A stretch of DNA of 64,000 bases from JBMYRH01 sp049602155. GTDB taxonomy: Bacteria > Myxococcota_A > UBA9042 > PHBI01 > JBMYRH01. Position 1 is the first letter of the stretch; each line of letters opens with the position of its first letter. The translations under genes and the position numbers were made by a program. Shown here piece by piece: positions 9,052 to 16,269 of the stretch. The stretch is taken from assembly GCA_049602155.1 (NCBI GenBank), contig JBMYRH010000027.1:11020-75019 (forward strand), written 5' to 3'. The notes under the pieces were generated by a model. The model had not been told where the DNA came from. It made no database searches and worked only from the letters and a program-made list of their open reading frames with translations.

Positions 9052-9225
9052 TGAGCGCTCCCCCCACACAGAGTTTGGTGAACGGGAGAGTCGCACAGGC
9101 TTGGGGGAAAGAACACGCCCACGGCACACGCGAGCTCGGTTCGCGGTCGGCAAAGCTCAGGTGGCTCTGGTGGGCAACAGCGTCCGCTGTCGCCCGCGAG
9201 AAGCCGTGGTCGTTCTGGAGGTGAC

Positions 9226-9258
9226 AAAAAACGCCGGACCTATGGAGGGGCCCGGCGT
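9226..9258 (-). terminator. Intrinsic terminator of the fasciclin gene
   Basis: Read on the minus strand, ACGCCGG (9258-9252) pairs with CCGGCGT (9237-9231) and is followed by TTTTTT (9231-9226). It lies about 108 bases past the fasciclin stop and upstream of the large lipoprotein gene. Confidence 0.8.
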
Positions 9259-9365
9259 GAGAGCAGCGCTCGTTGAGCCGCAGACTAGACGCATGTGGTG
9301 GAGATGAAGTGGAGGGACACCTCAAGTGCACCTGTCCGCAAAGCCATCGAGCGGGACGCCCTCGA

Positions 9366-9902
9366 CTAGCTCGCGGGCGGCAACAGCACGGTGTCGATGA
9401 CGTGGATCATGCCGTTCGAGGCCTTCACGTCCGCGCTTACGATGTCCGCGTTCTGGACCTTGAGCCCTGTACCGGAGCGGCTGAATGTGAGCTTTGGCCC
9501 GAGCAAGCTCTTGGCCTCGCCCGCCTTCGACGCCGTCTTGGCGTTTACCTGACCGGCCACGACGTGGAAGGCGAGGATCGCCTTCAGCTTCGCGGGATCT
9601 TTGAGCAAGCTTGCCACGGTCCCCTTTGGCAACTTCGCGAACGCTGCGTCCGTGGGCGCGAACACGGTGAGGGGACCGTCCTGGGTCAGAGCCCCCACCA
9701 TCCCGGCCGCCTTGGCCGCCGTAATCAGGGTGTTAAAGGTGCCGACGGCTTCGGCCGTCTCTACGATGTTCTTGTCCGCCGTCGCGGCCTTTGCGGTCTT
9801 GGTGGAGCTGCACTGGGCGGAAGCCGGCGCCATGAGCACGAGGGAGATGAGCCCAAGACTGAGGGCCAGGATACCGATGGAGCGGGTGATGTGAGTCTTC
9901 AA
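9366..9902 (-). CDS. Secreted single-domain fasciclin (FAS1) protein
   Basis: 178 residues. The TTG at 9902 has GAGG at proper distance and sits right before a classic signal peptide (TRSIGILALSLGLISLVLM...ASA). One FAS1 domain follows: NIVETAEAVGTFNTLITAAKAAG, the FAPTDAAFAKLP motif, ILAFHVVAGQV and a terminal strand ending HVIDTVLLPP. FAS1 domains act in adhesion or matrix interaction; bacterial single-domain versions are secreted. A clear terminator follows, so it is a single-gene unit. Confidence 0.93.
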   Translation of the reverse strand: MKTHITRSIGILALSLGLISLVLMAPASAQCSSTKTAKAATADKNIVETAEAVGTFNTLITAAKAAGMVGALTQDGPLTVFAPTDAAFAKLPKGTVASLLKDPAKLKAILAFHVVAGQVNAKTASKAGEAKSLLGPKLTFSRSGTGLKVQNADIVSADVKASNGMIHVIDTVLLPPAS

Positions 9903-10634
9903 AACTAACCTCGATTGGTGTGTTGTGTGAACGTGATGCAACGAAGCATGGAGAGGTATCGCCGATGAGGGCCGCTTCATTCCCGTTTTTAGAATAAACT
10001 TTGTCTAAGCTTTTCTGGGCCAGCCTGCCCTGAGACGACCCCTTTGCAGGGTTTGTAAAGGGTTTCCCGGTTTTTTGGGCTCTGGTGTGGCCGCCTGACA
10101 CAGGGCGTCTGACTTCGGCGCTCGCGCAGGTGTCGTGCTGTTCGAACGGTTCGGGCCGCTGGGGGATGCACGCCACGGCAGGCGTCGACCAGAGCAGGGT
10201 AGGGCGAACGCTCTGCACCGATGTTGGCGCCTTTGGGCCTCGCACCCGACGGTGGGAAGGTCTGCGAGTGATTCTTCGCCACCGAATGAGGCGCTCGTGT
10301 TGACGGTCCGGGGGTGGCTCTCTCAGCGCCGGAGGGGGCCGGAGAGGCTGGCTACCTCCGGCGTATCGGCGACGACAGACACCTCGGCTTGAGTCCCGCT
10401 GCATGCGTCTGTTGTGTCACGCAGCTGTCGCGCCAGTCAGCGGGCGGATGCGCACGAAGGTTCCGATTGCCGTTGTGATGCTGGTGAGCCGGTGCTAGCC
10501 TCGCCGCATGATGTATTTTCCACTGGTTTGAACGGTTGTGTTCGGCGTCGGGGTCCCCGATGCGAGCATGTTACAGGCGTAGCGAACCCGCACCCTCTGT
10601 GCGGCGCCGCGAGCGCCCCACTTAGGATGTTGAA
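9903..10634. other. 732-base divergent intergenic region
   Basis: Separates the fasciclin gene (minus) from the AhpD-like gene (plus). Around 9990-10080 it is AT-richer than the surroundings and contains CCCTTT/AAAGGG pairing (10040-10062). No convincing coding frame or RNA gene; presumably holds both promoters. Confidence 0.4.
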
Positions 10635-11342
10635 ATGGAACAGTACTCAAACAAGATGTGGACCGCCCAAGGGTTCTTCGCCGACCACCGCATGGTGTTG
10701 CGTAACCTCTTGAGGATCGCGGGTGCTTACGTGGGTCCGAACTCGGTGGACCCGGAGCTGAATGAGGCGGTCATGGTCACCGTCAACTCCGTCAACAGTT
10801 GCCCTTACTGCGAGGGGTTGCATGGGGAGTTGGCGCGGATGGCCGGAGTCGATGACCCAGAGAGCCTCATGCAGGCCAAGAGCCTCTCAGAGTGCACCAA
10901 GATCGTGGATGATCCCGCGATTGTTTACGCGCGCACCTTTGCGGAGAACGATGGGCGTGGTGAGAGCGAGGAGGCCAACTTTAACACCCTGGCCCAAGCG
11001 ACCAGTGAAGGGTTTGCGCGCTCGGTCCGCGCTCTGTGTTGGTTCCTGCTTTGGGGCAGCATCGGCGGGAACACGTTGAACGGCTTCTTCGCTCGGCTCA
11101 CGGGGCGCGCCAAGAAGGGCTCGTCAGCCCTGTTCGAGTTCTTCTTCACCGTCTATTACGGGCCACTCTTCTTGCTGATCGCGGTGGTGAACGGCCTGCT
11201 GAAGTTCGCACCGAAGGTGCCGAAGTGGTTCTCAGCCTTCTTCGGGATTGTGCTGACGGTGATCGCCGGGACGTGGATCTTGCTGCCTGGTCTCTTGGCC
11301 CAGCTGCTGCCGGCGAAGCCTCGTATCTTGGCCTTCGGCTAG
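10635..11342 (+). CDS. AhpD-like (carboxymuconolactone decarboxylase fold) protein with membrane tail
   Basis: 235 residues; weak AGGA site ahead of the ATG. Residues 25-115 look like the AhpD/CMD helical fold with the redox motif SCPYCEGLHGE (Cys-x-x-Cys then His three residues on), the proton-relay layout of AhpD-type peroxidase partners. Residues 140-235 hold three hydrophobic segments, so the redox domain is tethered to the inner membrane. The combination of CMD domain and membrane tail is less common than the free domain. It is 20 bases ahead of the 2OG-Fe(II) oxygenase gene and probably cotranscribed. Partner peroxidase not seen. Confidence 0.82.
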   Translation: MEQYSNKMWTAQGFFADHRMVLRNLLRIAGAYVGPNSVDPELNEAVMVTVNSVNSCPYCEGLHGELARMAGVDDPESLMQAKSLSECTKIVDDPAIVYARTFAENDGRGESEEANFNTLAQATSEGFARSVRALCWFLLWGSIGGNTLNGFFARLTGRAKKGSSALFEFFFTVYYGPLFLLIAVVNGLLKFAPKVPKWFSAFFGIVLTVIAGTWILLPGLLAQLLPAKPRILAFG

Positions 11343-11362
11343 CAGGGACGTGGGAGAGCGCG

Positions 11363-12295
11363 ATGCGATTGCACCAAGTGGACTTCGAGGCAGTCACTCA
11401 GGGCAGGCGTTTGAATGAGCTTGATGAAGCGTGCCAAAAGTGGGGCTTCTTTGAGCTCGTCAATCACCCGATCTCCGAGGCTCTTTGTCTTGAGATGCTC
11501 GAGGCGATGGCGCACTTCTTTTCGCTCCCCAAGGAGCGGAAACAAGCGTGCGAGCGCACCGAGTTAAACCATTGGGGGTTCTACGACAGGGAGCTGACGA
11601 AGAACGTCCAAGACTGGAAAGAGCTCTATGACGTGGGGCCCGAGCGTGGCCATTGTGTGCCGCAATGGCCAACGGCAGAGGCGTCGTTCAGGAGCGCCAC
11701 TGAGCGCTTTTACAGCGCCAGTGAAGCGACGGCGTTGGCGTTGGTCGGGAGCATCGCTCAAGCGCTTGGGGAGACGCCCGATGTCCTCCTAAGTGGCTTC
11801 GAGGAGCACTCAAGCTACCTTCGGCTGAACTACTATCCTCTGTGCGACAACCCGGCTCCGGCGAGCACAGCCACGGGTGAGCAACAGGGGCACCTTGGGA
11901 TCAGCCACCACTCCGATGCAGGGGCCGTGACGATCTTACTTCAGGATGGCCAACCAGGCCTCCAAGTTGAGCGTGGGGGCGAGTGGCATGACATCTCTGC
12001 TTCTCGAGGGGCGATCCTCGTCAACATCGGGGACGTGGTTCAAGTCTGGTCCAACGATCGTTACGTGGCGCCGGTTCATCGCGTCTTGGCGAGCCAAGAC
12101 AGGCTGCGCTACAGCGCTCCCTTCTTTCTGAACCCCTCCTTCGAGGCCTCCTACGCACCCGTCGCGAGCGTCACCCAAGGCGAAGCGCCGCTGTACCGCG
12201 CGATACCGTGGCGAGAGTTTCGAGAGGGGCGCGCTCGCGGCGACTACGCTGACTACGGGCACGAGGTTCAGATTTCAGATTACCGGATCCCTTAG
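11363..12295 (+). CDS. 2-oxoglutarate/Fe(II) dioxygenase, isopenicillin-N-synthase-like
   Basis: 310 residues from the ATG at 11363 (GGGAGAG ahead). DIOX_N-like start (WGFFELVNHPI, LPKERK, HWGFYDRE). The double-stranded beta-helix core carries the iron ligands HSD (SHHSDAGAVTILLQD) and a distal His in APVHRV, with RYS as the 2OG-binding R-x-S and GDVVQVWSNDRY between. Family members oxidise small molecules or amino acids, for example ethylene-forming and gibberellin-type enzymes; the substrate is unknown. Cytoplasmic. Its stop codon overlaps that of the convergent cysteine synthase fusion by bases 12293-12294. Confidence 0.93.
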   Translation: MRLHQVDFEAVTQGRRLNELDEACQKWGFFELVNHPISEALCLEMLEAMAHFFSLPKERKQACERTELNHWGFYDRELTKNVQDWKELYDVGPERGHCVPQWPTAEASFRSATERFYSASEATALALVGSIAQALGETPDVLLSGFEEHSSYLRLNYYPLCDNPAPASTATGEQQGHLGISHHSDAGAVTILLQDGQPGLQVERGGEWHDISASRGAILVNIGDVVQVWSNDRYVAPVHRVLASQDRLRYSAPFFLNPSFEASYAPVASVTQGEAPLYRAIPWREFREGRARGDYADYGHEVQISDYRIP

Positions 12296-13782
12296 CGGGC
12301 GTGGAGCCAGCCGGGGAGCAGGGTGTAGGGATCGAAGCCGGGGGCATCGTTGATGGTGACCTTCGCTTCCTCGAGGAGGCCATAGAGGCTTCCGTCTTTG
12401 AAGCTGTCAAAGAGGTCTGTGCATCCACCGACGTGGGTGCCGCCCACATAGATTTGAGGGATGGTCTTAGCCCCCGTCTGTGCGGCCAAGACCTTTCGAA
12501 TCTCGCCGCCGCGGTTCCCCTCTTGATAGGCGACTGAGTCCAAGTCGACCGACACGTAGTCGATCCCGAGCTTCTTAAAGAACTTCCTGGCCGACCAGCA
12601 GAACTCGCACCACTCGAGCGCGAACATCACGACGGGCTTTTCAGCCACGTGGGTCACATCGTGCACGTAGGAGACCGCCGCTTCTTGGAGCTCTGGCGCC
12701 GCCTCTGCGGGGCTGGCATCTGGTGCGGGCGCGCGCCTCACGTCGAAGCGGTAGTTCGGCGTGGACCGCGAGAGGGCTTGCTCGTCGGCGGTCATGTCCA
12801 CGGGGACCGACTCAAAGAGCGTCGTCGTGAGGTAACGCTCGCCGGTATCCGGCAGCATCACTAGGATGCGACTCCCCGCTGGGGCGGTCGCGGCGACCTT
12901 GAGCGCCCCGGCCAACGTGGCTCCGCCCGAGACGCCGGTAAAGATCCCCTCCTTTTCAGCCAAGTCTCGGGAGCATTGCATGGACTCCGCGCCGCCGACC
13001 GCGACGATGTCGTCGATCAGCGCTTGCTGGACGGCCTCTTCCGTCAGCTTGGGGATCCAGTCCGGGCTCCAGCCTTGAACCAGGTGAGGGCGAAACATGG
13101 GGTGGCTCGCAGCGGGGCCGCCGTCCTCGGCACGCTCCTGCGGGATCCCAGAGCTCAAGATCGGCACGTTGTCGGGCTCACAGACCACCACTCGGGCAGT
13201 CGGGCGCTCGGCCTTCAGCACGCGCGCGACGCCTTTCAACGTCCCGCCAGTCCCGAAGCCTGTCACCCAGTGGGTGAGGCGCTCTGGTGGGAAGTCCTCC
13301 AGGATCTCTTGAGCTGTCGTCTCTGAGTGAATGTTGGCGTTCGCCTCATTCTTGAACTGATCGGTCAAAAACCAGCCGTGCTCAGCGGCGAGCTCTTTCG
13401 CCTTCTCAAGCATGCCGGTGCCCTTCTCTGCGGCTGGGGTCAAGATCACCTTGGCGCCCAAAAAACGCATGAGTTTACGGCGCTCAAGGCTGAAGTTCTC
13501 TGCCATCACGATGACAAGTGGGTAGCCCTTTTGGGCGCACACCATCGCGAGCCCGATCCCGGTGTTACCGCTGGTCGCCTCGATCACTGTCTGACCGGGC
13601 TTTAGGTCTCCGGCGGCTTCGGCGGCTTCAATCACGCCAAGCGCGAGCCGGTCCTTCACGGAGCCCATCGGGTTGAACGCCTCAACTTTGACGAACATCT
13701 CGACGTGTTCGGGGGCGAGTGCGTTTAAGCGGATGACCGGTGTACGGCCGATGGCCTGCAGCACGTTGTCGAGAATTGGCAT
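12292..13782 (-). CDS. Cysteine synthase fused to glutaredoxin
   Basis: 496 residues; ATG with GGAG ahead. Residues 1-310 are a complete O-acetylserine sulfhydrylase: PLP lysine in NPMGSVKDRLALG, the substrate loop TSGNTGIG, the phosphate-binding GFGTGGTLKG, and LPDTGERYLTT near the end. A linker of about 85 residues, partly Ala/Pro rich, leads to a glutaredoxin domain (about 400-475): WCEFCWSARKFF, TIPQIYVGG with the cis-proline, and GGCTD. Makes cysteine from O-acetylserine and sulfide; the fused dithiol domain could supply or relay reducing power, regulate it, or deglutathionylate. Tail-to-tail with the oxygenase gene. Confidence 0.93.
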   Translation of the reverse strand: MPILDNVLQAIGRTPVIRLNALAPEHVEMFVKVEAFNPMGSVKDRLALGVIEAAEAAGDLKPGQTVIEATSGNTGIGLAMVCAQKGYPLVIVMAENFSLERRKLMRFLGAKVILTPAAEKGTGMLEKAKELAAEHGWFLTDQFKNEANANIHSETTAQEILEDFPPERLTHWVTGFGTGGTLKGVARVLKAERPTARVVVCEPDNVPILSSGIPQERAEDGGPAASHPMFRPHLVQGWSPDWIPKLTEEAVQQALIDDIVAVGGAESMQCSRDLAEKEGIFTGVSGGATLAGALKVAATAPAGSRILVMLPDTGERYLTTTLFESVPVDMTADEQALSRSTPNYRFDVRRAPAPDASPAEAAPELQEAAVSYVHDVTHVAEKPVVMFALEWCEFCWSARKFFKKLGIDYVSVDLDSVAYQEGNRGGEIRKVLAAQTGAKTIPQIYVGGTHVGGCTDLFDSFKDGSLYGLLEEAKVTINDAPGFDPYTLLPGWLHAR

Positions 13783-14243
13783 GGAGACTCCGTAGGGCGT
13801 GTGAGGCCTCACGGAAGTGCAAGGCCTACGACAAGGTGGAAGTGTCGGTCCCGCCGACACAGCATGAATACAGTCAGGCGTGTTTCAAAAACATGCAGCG
13901 GACGTACCATCGCTCGAGATTAGCTGCAACCTTGCATGGCTTGCCAAGTGGCAGTTTTGTGCACATCTCATCGGTGAGAGGGAAGTCGCGCTTAGCCCTT
14001 TTGCGGCGCCCCCGAATTCAGGGAGCCCCCCTTCGGTCATGCACTGGCTGAGAATCACTGGGCCGAGCCGCAGACATCACGTGCGCCGACTGGCCGACTT
14101 CGGAGGTGCAGAGCGGGATCGGGCGGATCGATGAGGCGTGCGCCCGTCAATAGGTTAGAGTCCTCGTCTATCAGGGCGCAGTGTTTAGGGCGCAGTGTTT
14201 AGGGCAGCGCGTCGGCGTGGCGCCGATGCATGAAGGGGGAGTG
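13783..14243. other. 461-base intergenic region upstream of serine hydrolase
   Basis: Promoter space for the cysteine synthase fusion (minus) and the serine hydrolase (plus). Apart from the 14-base tandem repeat at 14173-14200 nothing was recognised. Confidence 0.4.
14173..14200. repeat. Tandem 14-base duplication
   Basis: AGGGCGCAGTGTTT occurs twice in direct succession, followed by a five-base partial third copy, about 45 bases before the ribosome site of the serine hydrolase gene. Position in the leader could matter for expression; no function is shown. Confidence 0.8.
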
Positions 14244-15692
14244 ATGAACGGTGCATGGCGAGTAGTGGGGCAGTTGGGTGGGTTTTTAGTGCTCTCTGCG
14301 CTGCTTGTTGGATGCGGTTCAGAGCAGGCGCTCAGCGTGGAGGACACGACGCACGCATCGACGGACATTGCCTCCGAGGCAGTGTCCGATGTCGAACTCA
14401 CTCTCCCCGATACGGAGGCCGTGGAAGCAGATATTGGCCCCGGGTCGAGCGACGACAGCGGCAGTGGAAGTGACAGCAGCGACGAGGCAGACAGCGGCGG
14501 TGATGCCGATGTCGAAGGGGCTGATGTCGAAGGCGCTGATGTCGAAGGGGCTGATGTCGAAGGCGACGCCGAGGGCGAGGCCACAGATGTCGGCGCCCCG
14601 ATAAGCAGCTACCCCGAGCTCCCCGCGACACTCAGCGAGACAGTCGCCGAGAAGATGGTCGCCGCGAAGGTCCCCGGGCTCTCCGCCTGCATCGTCAAAG
14701 ATGACGCCATCTTCTGGTGCGGTGGCTTTGGGGGCGCGAATTTGGAGAACGACGTCCCGGCGACGGAGCACACGCCCTTTTTGCTCGCCTCAATCTCCAA
14801 GCTGTTCACCTCGACTGTGGTGTTACAGCTCGTCGAGAGCGGGGAGCTTGACCTCGAGGCAGACGTGAGTGGGCTCTTGGGGTGGGAGCTGACGCACCCC
14901 ATGTCCGATGCCCCGATCACGATGAGCCAGCTGCTGACCCACACCTCGGGTCTCAAAGATAATTGGTCAGCGATGGGCGACTTCTACGGGTACGGAAGCG
15001 ACCCTGAGCTGAGCCTCAAAGAGGCCATAGAGGGCTACTTTCAAACCGACGGGTTTTGGTACGACGCCGGGGCTAACTTTACCTCGGACGGCCCTGGTGA
15101 AGGGTTCCTCTACTCGAATATGGCGGTGGCCCTCGCGGCCTATATCGTCGAGCAGGTGACCGGGCAAGACTTCGTGGAGCGCTCTCAAGAGACGCTCTTG
15201 GGGCCGCTTGGACTGACGCAGAGCGCTTGGCGCCTCTCGGCGTTCCCTGATCTCGACGCGCTGGCCATGCCTTACAAATGGCAGGGCGGTGAGTATGTCC
15301 CCACGGGGCATTACACCTTCGCCGATTACCCCAACGGCGGCTTGAGGGCGAGCGCACATGACCTCGCGCGCTTTTTGGTCGCCCACCTCCGCGGCGGTGA
15401 GCTCGATGGTGAACGCGTCCTGAGCCAAGAGAGCGTCGACGCGGCGCTCAGCGTGCAGGTTGCGGCGCCCTCAAAGGGGCAGGGCTGGATGTGGTACCAG
15501 CTGTCTTGGGGAGGTGACGACTGGTGGGGGCACAGCGGCGCTGAGAACGGCGTTTGGACCGAGGTGTTCTTTCGCGAGTCGGACAAGATGGGCTTCGTGA
15601 CTTTGACCAACGGCGACGCCAACGACCCCAATCCGGTCTACGCGATTCAAGATGCGCTTTTACTCTGGGCCGAGACCTACGACGGCCCATGA
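14244..15692 (+). CDS. Lipoprotein serine hydrolase of the beta-lactamase/class C family
   Basis: 482 residues from the ATG at 14244 (GGGGGAG ahead). Signal peptide with lipobox LVGC, then about 95 residues of Asp/Glu/Ser linker including four DVEGA repeats. The catalytic domain (about 120-475) shows S-x-x-K in LASISKLF, Y-x-N in LYSNMAV, and HSG in WGHSGAENG, as in class C beta-lactamases, D-Ala-D-Ala peptidases and esterases of that fold. Activity on peptidoglycan, D-amino peptides or esters cannot be distinguished. The long linker implies reach away from the outer membrane. Single gene. Confidence 0.92.
   Translation: MNGAWRVVGQLGGFLVLSALLVGCGSEQALSVEDTTHASTDIASEAVSDVELTLPDTEAVEADIGPGSSDDSGSGSDSSDEADSGGDADVEGADVEGADVEGADVEGDAEGEATDVGAPISSYPELPATLSETVAEKMVAAKVPGLSACIVKDDAIFWCGGFGGANLENDVPATEHTPFLLASISKLFTSTVVLQLVESGELDLEADVSGLLGWELTHPMSDAPITMSQLLTHTSGLKDNWSAMGDFYGYGSDPELSLKEAIEGYFQTDGFWYDAGANFTSDGPGEGFLYSNMAVALAAYIVEQVTGQDFVERSQETLLGPLGLTQSAWRLSAFPDLDALAMPYKWQGGEYVPTGHYTFADYPNGGLRASAHDLARFLVAHLRGGELDGERVLSQESVDAALSVQVAAPSKGQGWMWYQLSWGGDDWWGHSGAENGVWTEVFFRESDKMGFVTLTNGDANDPNPVYAIQDALLLWAETYDGP
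14508..14567 (+). repeat. 15-base in-frame repeats coding DVEGA
   Basis: Four consecutive 15-base units in the linker of the serine hydrolase lipoprotein, alternating two synonymous variants (GGGGCT / GGCGCT). Confidence 0.85.
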
Positions 15693-16269
15693 GGTTGACG
15701 CTCACGGCGAGGCGACGTGGCCTTCATCGCGTCGAGGTCTAGGGGCTGCTGGTCCTGACGGGAGGGGGCGCCTGAGGTGCTCTTGAACTCGCGGTGATGG
15801 CCGGGTTCGAGGCCCTCATTCAGGGGGAGGACGCTTGAGCTACAGACTGTGAATGACATGAGGACCGTGCCCAGGAGGGCGCGCGCGCTGGCGGGTGTGC
15901 GATTCGCTGAGCGTCATGGGAGTCGGCGCGAGCTTGAGTCGTCATACATACGAATGGCCTCGGGTGGTGGGGGCTGTGCTCAGAGTCCGCGAGACGAGGA
16001 GCGCGCCCGTTCGTAAGTGAGACACGCGAGGGCGCTTCAGGGGGCAAAAGGCGGTGACCATCCACGTCAACCAAACCCCGAGTGCGGGGACGCATGTCCC
16101 CGGTGTTACGGCCAGGGGAACAACGGTTGAGTGCACGGGCTGGAGGTTTTGAGGAGCCTTGAGCGGAGACCGAAGCGTTCATGGCGTGGCTGGTCATTGG
16201 GTTGCTGAGCGTAGTAAGATCCCCCCTGTCCCCTCGGATACGCCGAGATTGACACCACCTGAGGTACCG
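15693..16269. other. 577-base intergenic region
   Basis: Between two plus-strand genes. Open frames on both strands lack recognisable features. Ends with GAGGTACCG, the ribosome site of the NHL protein gene. Confidence 0.4.

Noticed and set aside
10040..10076. CCCTTT/AAAGGG hairpin followed by T-rich stretch
   Set aside because: No plus-strand gene ends before it and the T-run is separated from the stem by CCCGG; not called a terminator.
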